Assembly: GCF_003570985.1 (NCBI RefSeq)
Contig: NZ_QXIW01000016.1
Coordinates: 5,895 to 69,894 of the forward strand
Direction: 5' to 3'
Origin: Candidatus Cryosericum hinesii
Lineage (GTDB): Bacteria; Caldisericota; Caldisericia; Cryosericales; Cryosericaceae
DNA length: 64,000 bases
Positions 57,016-64,000 of this stretch are shown in pieces. Under the pieces are notes generated by a model that saw only the letters and a list, made by a program, of their open reading frames with translations, did not search any database and was not told the DNA's origin. A program made the position numbers and the translations under genes. Each line of letters opens with the position of its first letter. Positions within the stretch are counted from its first letter, which is position 1.

Positions 57016-58488
57016 GTGCTGGAACTCAACGAGGTTGAGCAGAGCCGCAAAGACAAGATCGGGGAGCTTCGCGAACAGGGAATCGACCCGTTCGGACACA
57101 GTTTTGGGGACGCACTTGCGGCAGCCTACATCGCGGAGCACTTTGATGAGCTGGGAGACGGGACGGTTCGTGCCAGAGGGCGCGTCATGGCTGTTCGTGG
57201 CCACGGGAAGGCGTGTTTCCTGGTGTTGGCAGACATGTCCGGGAGGATCCAGCTGTATGTGCGCTCTGACGACCTCAAAGAGCCTGCCTATGACTGGTTC
57301 AAGAAGTATGTCGATTCTGGTGACATCATTGGTGTCGAGGGAACACTGTTCATAACGAAGACCGGAGAGAAGACCATCGCTGTCGCACGACTGTGGGTTC
57401 TGTCGAAGGCGATCCGTACGTTGCCCGAGAAGTTTCATGGTCTCACGGATGTTGAAATCCGCTATCGCCAGCGCTACGTCGATCTCATCGTCAACCCCGA
57501 GGTTCGAGACGCTTTTGAGAAGAGGTCTCGTATGGTTTCGCATATCCGGACATATCTGACGGAGCGAGGGTATCTTGAGGTCGAGACGCCGATGCTTCAA
57601 CCAATTGCAGGCGGTGCAACTGCGCGTCCGTTTGTGACTCATCACAATGCACTTGATCAGGATCTGTTCTTGCGCATTGCCCCGGAATTGTACCTGAAGA
57701 GGCTTCTGGTCGGCGGTTTCGAGAAAGTCTTCGAGATCAACCGGAGTTTCAGGAACGAGGGCATTGACACGATTCACAATCCAGAATTCACGATGATGGA
57801 ACTGTACGAAGCCTATTCAGACCTTGATGGCATGATGAGCCTGACCGAGAACCTCATCCTTGATCTGGTCGACAAGGTCACGGGTATGCCGCAGGTGCAT
57901 ATGGGCGAGCGACTGATCAACTTCACCCGTCCATTTGCACGGACTACGTTCGACGAGGCCATGCAGAAGTACGCGGGCGTTGGTCTGGAAGAGTTGCGTG
58001 ATGAGGGGCTGGCGCGTCGTAAGATCGCAGAATTCGGTATTCATATGGACAAGTCATTCGAATATGCCAACGTCGTGAATGAAGTGTTCGACAAGATGGT
58101 TGAGCCCAACTTCATCGACCCGACGTTTGTGCATGACTATCCCGTGGAAATATCTCCGCTTGCCAAGCGCATGGCGGAACAGCCGCAGAGAGTCCAGCGC
58201 TTTGAGCTTTTTGCCGGCGGGATGGAGCTTGCCAATGCCTTCACCGAACTCAATGACCCCATGGACCAGGAAGAAAGGTTTACGCAGCAGGTTGCCGCGA
58301 AAGCCAGGGGCGATGACGAAAGCCAATCCATGGATTTCGACTACGTGCGTGCTCTGCAGTACGGCATGCCGCCTGCGGGTGGACTAGGTATTGGTATCGA
58401 CAGGCTGGTCATGCTTCTGCTCGGTGTGGAGTCTATCCGTGAGGTTATTCTGTTCCCTCAGCTGAAGCGAAGGGAGCCACAGGACTGA
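57016..58488 (+). CDS. lysS: Lysyl-tRNA synthetase, class II
   Basis: This 490-residue enzyme charges tRNA-Lys. An N-terminal OB-fold anticodon domain (VRARGRVMAVRGHGKACFLVLAD) is followed by class II motif 1, motif 2 (FRNEGIDTIHNPEFTMMELYEAY) and motif 3 (GLGIGIDRLVMLLL). The start is GTG at 57016, two bases after greA. The order greA-lysS is common in bacteria. There is no T-box. Confidence 0.96.
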   Translation: MLELNEVEQSRKDKIGELREQGIDPFGHSFGDALAAAYIAEHFDELGDGTVRARGRVMAVRGHGKACFLVLADMSGRIQLYVRSDDLKEPAYDWFKKYVDSGDIIGVEGTLFITKTGEKTIAVARLWVLSKAIRTLPEKFHGLTDVEIRYRQRYVDLIVNPEVRDAFEKRSRMVSHIRTYLTERGYLEVETPMLQPIAGGATARPFVTHHNALDQDLFLRIAPELYLKRLLVGGFEKVFEINRSFRNEGIDTIHNPEFTMMELYEAYSDLDGMMSLTENLILDLVDKVTGMPQVHMGERLINFTRPFARTTFDEAMQKYAGVGLEELRDEGLARRKIAEFGIHMDKSFEYANVVNEVFDKMVEPNFIDPTFVHDYPVEISPLAKRMAEQPQRVQRFELFAGGMELANAFTELNDPMDQEERFTQQVAAKARGDDESQSMDFDYVRALQYGMPPAGGLGIGIDRLVMLLLGVESIREVILFPQLKRREPQD

Positions 58489-58516
58489 CGTTCTTGTCTC
58501 AACATAGGAGGGCATG

Positions 58517-59923
58517 ATGGCGAAGCCCCAAGTTCAGTACAGGTGCAGCGAGTGTGGACATATCAGTGTCTCGAAACTCGGAAAGTGCTCCGAGTGCGGG
58601 GCTTGGGGCTCCTTTGTTGAGGATGTCCCCGAAATCGAGGTCACGGCACGACCGGCATCGAGAGTGCCGATTTCCGGGATACTGCCCGCTGAGGCGGAGC
58701 TGGAAGTCGCAGTGGAGAATGTTCAGCCTGAGCAGCGAATGGTGACTGACATTGAACCGTGGGACGAAGTACTGGGAGGAGGTCTGGTGGTCGGTTCTGC
58801 CGTCCTTGTGGGAGGGGAGCCTGGCATCGGGAAGTCGACTCTTGTCCTTCAGGCGGCAACGGCTCTAGGGCGACATGGAAAGGTACTATACGTGAGCGGT
58901 GAGGAGTCTCGCTCCCAAATCCTCGGGCGCGTTCGGCGACTGGGACTGGACCCAAAGAACCTTCTCCTGGCTACCACCAATTCGCTTGCTGATGCGCTGG
59001 CCATGGCTGATCGAGCTAGGCCGGTTGCGCTGGTCATGGACTCGCTGCAGTCGTTCTCGACGGAGGAGGATTTCTTCGGATCCGGTACACCGGCTCAACT
59101 GAAGATCACCGCTGCCGCTATTGCCGGGTTCTCCAAGAAGTCTGGAGTGGCAGCGCTGATCATTGGGCACGTGACCAAGGACGGGACGATTGCGGGTCCC
59201 AAGTACGTCGAGCATCTGGTCGACGCCGTCCTCTACATGGAGGGAGACCGATTTGGTGCTTACAGACTGCTAAGGTCAGGGAAGAATCGCTATGGGAAGA
59301 GTGGGGAGACCGGGTTCTTCGAGATGACCTCGACAGGGCTCGTACCCATTTCCGATCCGTCGAGCGCGTTCGTGACCGACGTGCACAACCTTCAGCCAGG
59401 GTCTGTGGTAGTCCCTGCAGCTCAGGGGAGTTTTGCAGTACTCGTGGAGGTGCAGTCTCTGGCCGCTACCAGCTACCTGCCGTCCCCGCGCCGCATTGCG
59501 ACCGGACTGGACTATGGCAGGCTCATGATCGCGCTGGCGATAATCGAACGCAGAGCGGGCACGAGCGCCGGAGGCAGAGACGTGTACGTCAATATCTCAG
59601 GTGATTTTTCGGTTGAGGATCGAGGTATCGACCTCGGCGTCGGCCTGTCGCTGTACAGTGCGATACGTAACGTGGCAATGCGTGACGGGGTCATGCCAAT
59701 CGCGGAGGTCGGTCTCGCAGGAGACCTGCGCCCCGTGTTCAACTTGCACCGGCGCATCGAGCTGGGGGCACGTATGGGGTTCAGGGAGTTCATCGTGAGT
59801 GATAAGGCTCGCGATGACCTTTCGGACCTCCACGGTCTGACGATTCATCGAAAACGCTATGTGAGTGAGGCAATTGCTGCCAGTTTTCCGCGAGTCTCCG
59901 ATGCCGGAGGCGAGTCGCAGTGA
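58517..59923 (+). CDS. radA: DNA repair protein RadA
   Basis: This 468-residue protein combines an N-terminal zinc finger (CSECG...CSECG), a RecA-like ATPase (GEPGIGKST near residue 96, and the RadA-specific KNRYGKSGETG) and a C-terminal Lon-protease-like domain (DVYVNISGDFSVEDRGIDLGV). It helps branch migration during recombination. ATGs at 58514 and 58517 are both possible; spacing from AGGAGG favours 58517. Its stop overlaps the ispDF GTG. Confidence 0.96.
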   Translation: MAKPQVQYRCSECGHISVSKLGKCSECGAWGSFVEDVPEIEVTARPASRVPISGILPAEAELEVAVENVQPEQRMVTDIEPWDEVLGGGLVVGSAVLVGGEPGIGKSTLVLQAATALGRHGKVLYVSGEESRSQILGRVRRLGLDPKNLLLATTNSLADALAMADRARPVALVMDSLQSFSTEEDFFGSGTPAQLKITAAAIAGFSKKSGVAALIIGHVTKDGTIAGPKYVEHLVDAVLYMEGDRFGAYRLLRSGKNRYGKSGETGFFEMTSTGLVPISDPSSAFVTDVHNLQPGSVVVPAAQGSFAVLVEVQSLAATSYLPSPRRIATGLDYGRLMIALAIIERRAGTSAGGRDVYVNISGDFSVEDRGIDLGVGLSLYSAIRNVAMRDGVMPIAEVGLAGDLRPVFNLHRRIELGARMGFREFIVSDKARDDLSDLHGLTIHRKRYVSEAIAASFPRVSDAGGESQ

Positions 59924-61107
59924 AGGCTGTCAGAGCCCATCGACCGAGTCTTGCCGCCATTGTCGTGGCGGCTGGAAGCAGTACCCGGTTTGGAGGGAAC
60001 AAGCTTTTCGCTCCGTTCGCGGGGAAACCGCTCATCTGCACTACCTTGGAGTCAGTATGCCAGGCTCCCGTGTGCCGGCTGGTTCTGGTCTGCAGACCGG
60101 AGGATCGTGCGAAGATGGAGAAATGCGTCACCCGGGCAGCCCTTTCACGCCGCGTGCAGGTGGTTCTGGCGAGCGGAGGCCCAACGCGAGCCGAAAGCGT
60201 TCTCAACGGCCTCAAGACACTCGCAGACAATGGTGCTTCCGATCAGGACTGGGTTCTGGTCCATGACGGGGCTCGTCCCCTGGTCTGCAGAGTGCTTCTC
60301 AAGAGACTGGTCGCGGCCAGGGATACGGGAGACATTGTCGTACCCGTGATTCCAGTGGTCGACTCATTGCGGCGAACGTCGGAAGGCAGGACAGAAATAC
60401 TGGACAGGAGAGGAGTCGTTGCCGTACAGACACCTCAGTTCTGCCGAGTGGCGACTCTGCGGTCTGCGTATCTCAACTGTGCAGATAGTGCATCGTTTGG
60501 TGACGAGGCGGCGCTCATCGAGTCAAGTGGTGGGCAGGTCGTGACTGTTGAAGGCGACGTTCAGAACATGAAGGTGACGGTGCCGGGCGATGCTGAGTTT
60601 CTTGAAGCGGCATTCAGCGCAAGAGCCAGGACCGTGGTCGGGTTCGGTTACGACGTCCATCGGTTCGTTTCCGGGCGACCGTTGATCCTTGGCGGTATCA
60701 GGATCGCCTCGGAACTGGGGCTTGACGGGACATCAGACGCCGACGCTGTCCTGCATGCGGTCATGGACGCTGTCCTCGGGTGCGCTGGGGCGGGAGACAT
60801 CGGCGGCATGTTTCCATCATCAGACGAGCAGTACGTGGGAATCGACAGCACCGTGCTTCTGGGACGCGTCATGGCGGATAGAAGGATTCGCAGACTGAGG
60901 ATCGTTTCGGCGGACATCACTATTGTCGCTGAGAGGCCGAGACTGCGGGATTACCAGGTTCCCATGCAGAGGAGGCTCGCGCGCCTCCTTGGACTTAGGT
61001 CGACTGATGTCGACGTCAAGGTGACGGGTAACGATGCGATAGGCTGGATCGGCAGGGGTGAGGGCATAGCCGTTCTCTGTGTTATGACTGCTCTCCATCC
61101 AAGGTAG
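59920..61107 (+). CDS. ispDF: Bifunctional IspD/IspF isoprenoid enzyme
   Basis: This 395-residue fusion carries two steps of the MEP pathway. Residues about 1-225 are IspD (CDP-methylerythritol synthesis): AAIVVAAGSSTRFGGNK, VHDGARPLV, AVQTPQF. Residues about 235-395 are IspF (MEcPP synthase): GFGYDVHRF with the metal D/H pair, DGTSDADAVLHAVMDAVLG and DIGGMFPSSDEQY. Fused IspDF is known mainly from some proteobacteria, so its occurrence here is a useful taxonomic marker. The product feeds isoprenoids, including any carotenoid that the oxygenase at 47 kb would cleave. The start is GTG, overlapping the radA stop (GTGA). Confidence 0.95.
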   Translation: MKAVRAHRPSLAAIVVAAGSSTRFGGNKLFAPFAGKPLICTTLESVCQAPVCRLVLVCRPEDRAKMEKCVTRAALSRRVQVVLASGGPTRAESVLNGLKTLADNGASDQDWVLVHDGARPLVCRVLLKRLVAARDTGDIVVPVIPVVDSLRRTSEGRTEILDRRGVVAVQTPQFCRVATLRSAYLNCADSASFGDEAALIESSGGQVVTVEGDVQNMKVTVPGDAEFLEAAFSARARTVVGFGYDVHRFVSGRPLILGGIRIASELGLDGTSDADAVLHAVMDAVLGCAGAGDIGGMFPSSDEQYVGIDSTVLLGRVMADRRIRRLRIVSADITIVAERPRLRDYQVPMQRRLARLLGLRSTDVDVKVTGNDAIGWIGRGEGIAVLCVMTALHPR

Positions 61108-61119
61108 GAGGAAGAAAAG

Positions 61120-61386
61120 GCCGTACGCTGAGCACTTGTTGCGCAGACCTCCGGCGTGGTCGACTGTCTCCGGCTCCAGTTGCATCGGGCCACGGCACAT
61201 GTTCTACTCAGTACTGTTGCTTCCTTCCGGACCTGGCAGAGTTCAGAGCTTCCCATTGCATGGTTTGCAGCCTTCAACGCCTTCAACAGGGACTGTTTCG
61301 GAAACGTGCGCCCCGCATGCTCAGCATGGACCCCGGTGAGCGGATTCCGGGCAACAGGGCACCGCTGTCTCCCCGTCCTGTACGGC
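61120..61386 (-). ncRNA. ffs: Signal recognition particle RNA, large type with Alu domain
   Basis: This 267-base RNA starts GCCGTAC and ends GTACGGC, which pair as the closing helix, and is followed by CCTTTTC. The 5' part carries the Alu-domain pattern of Bacillus-type SRP RNA (GGGGAGACAGCGGTGCCCTG near the 5' end). The helix 8 core CCAGGTCCGGAAGGAAGCAA, the Ffh-binding site, lies near 61220-61245. Length is near the 271 bases of the Bacillus form and far longer than 4.5S RNA. It guides ribosomes making membrane proteins to the membrane. Confidence 0.95.
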
Positions 61387-61392
61387 TTCAGT

Positions 61393-61421
61393 AGTATATG
61401 CGCTGAGATGTTCCCAGTCAA
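61393..61421 (-). promoter_or_regulatory. Promoter of the SRP RNA
   Basis: On the minus strand TTGACT (61416-61421) and TATACT (61393-61398) are 17 bases apart. The predicted +1 is exactly the G of the closing helix. Confidence 0.75.
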
Positions 61422-61428
61422 CCTGTCG

Positions 61429-62487
61429 CTACTGCAACTTTGTGAGGGCGATGGAGAGGCGACTCGTCTGTCCTTTGGACACTGTTGCCTCACCCGACCA
61501 TGGAAGATACCCCGGCAGTTCCAGGTCAACCTCATGCGTGCCCTCCTTCAGCTTGCTGAAGGTGAAGGGCGTGATCTGACCTGTAGCCTGACCGTCGATT
61601 GTAATGGACGCTCCAGCAGGATCAGTGGAGATGGCAAGCTCACCGAGCTCAAGGTCGAACTTGTATTGCTTTGCCAGAAGGACCCCTGCTTTAATCGAGA
61701 GCGTGTCGGTGATGTCCGTGCTCCCATCCAGTTTCAGTGTCAGAGCATAGTCACCGACAGGGAGGGAGTCGATCTTCAACGGTGTCACCCCGCGCGACTT
61801 GCCGTCCATGATGACTTGAGCTCCGGTGGGGTCTGATACGATGCTTAGCTTGCCAAAGGCCTGTTTTAGAGCGAAATCCTGCGTGCCCTGTGTTGCATCG
61901 GAAAGGTCGACAGTGCGCGAGATTGCCGCGTAGCCCTTGAGGGAAATCACTAGCCCATAGTTGCGTGGTTTGAGGCCTATCAACGTCAAAGGCGTGATGC
62001 CTTTGTTCGCTCCATCGAGTGTCACTGTTGCACCGGGCGGGGTAGACGTGATGATCAGTGAGTAGGCAGCGTGCGTCATGTTTGCAATGACTTGCGTGGT
62101 GGATCCCCTTGCTGCTGTTGTGGTGCCGTTCCAGGTGTCCCAGCCAGACATGCGGATCTGTATTGCATGGGTCCCCGGGGTCACGTGGGGCAGCACTAGT
62201 GGCGTCGTCCCGACCTGCAGTTCGTCGAGGAACACGGTCGCTCCTGATGGAAATGATCGGATATTCAGGCTGGCTGCTCTTCCCTGGAGAAGAAAGAAGA
62301 CCGCCGCAGCCGCGACTGCAGCGATCAGTACAAACATGATCCAGATCCTGCTTCTGCGAGGGCGCCGTGGAGCTGGTGCGGGCACACTGGTTTCAACAGG
62401 AGTTTGTACCGTGCGTGACTCATGAAGGCTTCCGAGAAGTTCGTCGATGCGGTCAGGTTCCTGAGAATGCCGTTCGGACATGTTCAT
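61429..62487 (-). CDS. PEGA-domain membrane-anchored protein
   Basis: This 352-residue protein has a short cytoplasmic N-terminus and a proline/arginine stretch. One transmembrane helix follows (about 48-66, WIMFVLIAAVAAAAVFFLL), then four PEGA repeats outside (about 73-140, 142-210, 212-280, 283-350). Each repeat has an S-PxGAxVxLDG-x-G-TPL core (for example STPPGATVTLDGANKG). PEGA domains are beta-sandwich modules found in surface and wall-associated proteins; binding partners are unknown. The start ATG follows GGAGG. It is the last gene before the SRP RNA, running in the same direction as tmk. Confidence 0.88.
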   Translation of the reverse strand: MNMSERHSQEPDRIDELLGSLHESRTVQTPVETSVPAPAPRRPRRSRIWIMFVLIAAVAAAAVFFLLQGRAASLNIRSFPSGATVFLDELQVGTTPLVLPHVTPGTHAIQIRMSGWDTWNGTTTAARGSTTQVIANMTHAAYSLIITSTPPGATVTLDGANKGITPLTLIGLKPRNYGLVISLKGYAAISRTVDLSDATQGTQDFALKQAFGKLSIVSDPTGAQVIMDGKSRGVTPLKIDSLPVGDYALTLKLDGSTDITDTLSIKAGVLLAKQYKFDLELGELAISTDPAGASITIDGQATGQITPFTFSKLKEGTHEVDLELPGYLPWSGEATVSKGQTSRLSIALTKLQ

Positions 62488-62494
62488 ACCTCCC

Positions 62495-63103
62495 TTATTC
62501 CAGTCGCTTCAACACTGCCTTGAGCACGTCGCTGAAGACATCATCCACAGGACGAGCCGCGTCGATGGTCACCCATCGTTCCGGCTGGCTTGTGGCCATG
62601 TCCAGAAAGGCGCGGCGCACGACGTCGAGGAATGGGCCTCGTTGTTCGATCCGGTCGAGGTCAGTCTTCCGAGCCAGGGCAACACGCGGATCGATATCCA
62701 GAAGCAGCGTCAGGTCAGGGACCATGCCCGAGGTGACGATATCCATGAGTCGCTCGACTCGTTCTTTGCCGACGTTTCCTGCAATCCCCTGATAGGCAAT
62801 AGATGAATCTGAAAATCTTTCGCCAATGACGATTTCACCGCGTTCGAGTGCAGGGATTATGACCTCATCAATGTCCTGTCTGCGGTCGGCCGCGAACAGC
62901 AGTACTTCAGAGAACAGGGACAGGTTGAGTTCATCATGCACGAGGATCGTTCGGAGCTTACGTCCGAGCATAGTTCCTCCCGGCTCGAATGTGTGCGTGA
63001 CAAGAAATCGTCGCTCGGTCAGGGCCCGCTTGAGCCGTTCAGCTTGCGTGCTCTTGCCGCATCCATCGATTCCCTCGAAGGTCAGAAAGAAGGCGCGTCG
63101 CAT
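62495..63103 (-). CDS. tmk: Thymidylate kinase
   Basis: This 202-residue P-loop kinase phosphorylates dTMP to dTDP. It has FEGIDGCGKST, the FEPGGT motif, the ERFSDSSIAYQG (DR-type) loop and DLTLLLDIDPRVAL. I chose the ATG at 63103, seven bases after AGGAG, overlapping the upstream stop (TGATG). A GTG at 63106 is adjacent. The order AAA/R3H ATPase - tmk - PEGA protein is tight and probably one operon. Confidence 0.95.
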   Translation of the reverse strand: MRRAFFLTFEGIDGCGKSTQAERLKRALTERRFLVTHTFEPGGTMLGRKLRTILVHDELNLSLFSEVLLFAADRRQDIDEVIIPALERGEIVIGERFSDSSIAYQGIAGNVGKERVERLMDIVTSGMVPDLTLLLDIDPRVALARKTDLDRIEQRGPFLDVVRRAFLDMATSQPERWVTIDAARPVDDVFSDVLKAVLKRLE

Positions 63104-64000
63104 CACACTGCTCCTGGTGGCCCTTGAGTCGGCTTCATCGCCGGAGAGTACACGACCACGCGCCGGAATGGCTCGATGCCTTCGCTCTCACTGAACAACC
63201 CAAGTCGTTCTGCCAGTCTGTGTTGCATCCGTCGCTCGAAGGCACCGGAATACGGCAGTTCACGCGAGGTCGAGGAAACGACGGCTTCGCGCATGAGATG
63301 AATCCAGGAAGCATACTGGTCTTTGTCCACGGACATCGAGTGGATGCGTCTGAGGAGGTCCTTGATGGCAGCCAGACTGTTCTTGCTGGTTGTATACAAC
63401 GGCAATCCGAGTGCCTCGGCTCGTTCTACAAGAAATGGCTTCTTGGCTGCGAGTGTGTCACTGAGCAGCACGATGTCTGCATCCTCCATCGTGCGGGCGA
63501 CCCGTACGTCGGCATGCAGACTGTGAGAAGCTCGCTCGATGTAGCTCTGGCTGACTCCCTGGATGTAGAGTCTGACGCTGGAATCCTGCGTCCATAGCTG
63601 CTCGGTGCCAGGTTGTGAAGTGGGAGCCTCTCCCTGATGAGGAGGTTCGATCATAAACTCCTTGCCGGCTGTCCTCCTGCGTATCTCGGGTTGCACGTCG
63701 AAGCCGCGCAGAACTCTGTCGACGACGTCTGCCAGGTCACGATATACAGCCAGAACATCGCGTTCACGCAGTTCTACGAGGACGTCAAATGTGGGAGCAG
63801 ACTTGCGTTCGAGAACGCTCTTCTGTGTCCCGCGGCGCTGTGCTTCTTCATCACCCAGCGTAACCGTCTGGATACCTCCGAGCAAGTCGATGAGGGTCGG
63901 GTTGGTGATAAGGTTGCCCAGATCGTTGCCATGTGCCGTTCCAATGAGTTCGACGCCGCGCTCAGCGATTGTCCGGCATGCTTGCGCCTCTTCGATGCGG
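63103..64000 (-). CDS. AAA ATPase with R3H domain, SpoIIIAA/Ycf45-like (N-terminus outside window)
   Basis: The visible C-terminal 298 residues contain the end of an ATPase domain (IEEAQACRTIAERGVELIGTAHG, then NLITNPTLIDLLGG and VTLGDEEAQRRG). A KSVLERKSAPTFDVLVEL segment and a C-terminal R3H-like domain follow (FERRMQHRLAERLGLFSESEGIEPFRRVVVYSP). This layout matches R3H nucleic-acid-binding ATPases related to SpoIIIAA and Ycf45. The frame is open to the window edge on the minus strand, so the start lies beyond base 64000. Its stop overlaps tmk. Specific function is unknown; single-stranded nucleic acid binding is likely. Confidence 0.85.
   Translation of the reverse strand, partial: RIEEAQACRTIAERGVELIGTAHGNDLGNLITNPTLIDLLGGIQTVTLGDEEAQRRGTQKSVLERKSAPTFDVLVELRERDVLAVYRDLADVVDRVLRGFDVQPEIRRRTAGKEFMIEPPHQGEAPTSQPGTEQLWTQDSSVRLYIQGVSQSYIERASHSLHADVRVARTMEDADIVLLSDTLAAKKPFLVERAEALGLPLYTTSKNSLAAIKDLLRRIHSMSVDKDQYASWIHLMREAVVSSTSRELPYSGAFERRMQHRLAERLGLFSESEGIEPFRRVVVYSPAMKPTQGPPGAV

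Noticed and set aside
1-64000. Insertion sequences, prophage, CRISPR array or rRNA operon
   Set aside because: No transposase, integrase, terminal inverted repeats, spaced direct repeats or rRNA-like sequence was seen by reading.

Overview
This is a gene-dense chromosomal window with no rRNA, CRISPR array, insertion sequence or phage gene. It is moderately GC-rich by eye. It carries about 48 protein genes, six tRNA genes and a large signal recognition particle RNA. The gene set suggests a heterotrophic bacterium with anaerobic chemistry: an aldehyde:ferredoxin oxidoreductase with its own polyferredoxin, several amidohydrolases, and glutamine synthetase. RNase J, RNase HIII, PdxS/PdxT, ComEA/ComEC, S-layer homology domains, a heliorhodopsin and an SRP RNA with an Alu domain point to a monoderm-like or deep-branching lineage. 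The phylum cannot be fixed from this window; a Caldisericota- or Chloroflexota-like bacterium is only a guess. Layout: 1-3.9 kb holds a tandem amidohydrolase pair, a divergent PlsY-like protein, MntP and uridine phosphorylase. 4.1-9.6 kb holds a leftward deaminase-glutamine synthetase-MoaD-like operon, divergent from a rightward ferredoxin-AOR operon. 9.7-10.5 kb holds a heliorhodopsin with a consensus promoter. 10.6-13.0 kb holds tRNA-Leu and an ECF sigma / membrane protein / DUF4349 lipoprotein operon. 13.1-21.7 kb holds glmM-glmS, tRNA-Arg, a type IA topoisomerase and an aminotransferase. 21.8-32 kb is mostly leftward: comEA-comEC-polA-coaE-nuclease, an L,D-transpeptidase, tRNA-Leu, RNase J and lgt. 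32.3-37.3 kb holds rarA, an alanyl-tRNA editing protein, a FolD-like protein, BirA and a degenerate dihydropteroate-synthase-like protein. 37.4-45.7 kb holds a twin 5'-nucleotidase with S-layer domains, RNase HIII and IleRS. 45.8-48.7 kb is leftward: a carotenoid oxygenase coupled to a MoeB/ThiF-like protein, and tRNA-Arg(ACG)-tadA-tRNA-Ser. 48.8-61.1 kb is a long rightward housekeeping run (flavoprotein, pdxST-yebC-ruvCAB, tRNA-Ser-coaX-dus-greA-lysS-radA-ispDF). 61.1-64 kb is leftward: SRP RNA, a PEGA protein, tmk and a partial AAA/R3H ATPase. The most notable signals are four. First, a full-length heliorhodopsin lies 36 kb from a carotenoid cleavage oxygenase that could make its retinal, in a genome that otherwise looks anaerobic. 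Second, several genes have a -10 box exactly six bases before the start codon, which predicts leaderless mRNAs; glmM, rarA and polA also share a TTGCG-type -35. Third, tadA is sandwiched between its own substrate tRNA-Arg(ACG) and a tRNA-Ser that overlaps its 3' end. Fourth, several enzyme-family members have lost conserved catalytic residues (second amidohydrolase, PlsY-like, FolD-like, DHPS-like, ComEC C-terminal domain). All functional statements come from reading motifs; no database search was run.
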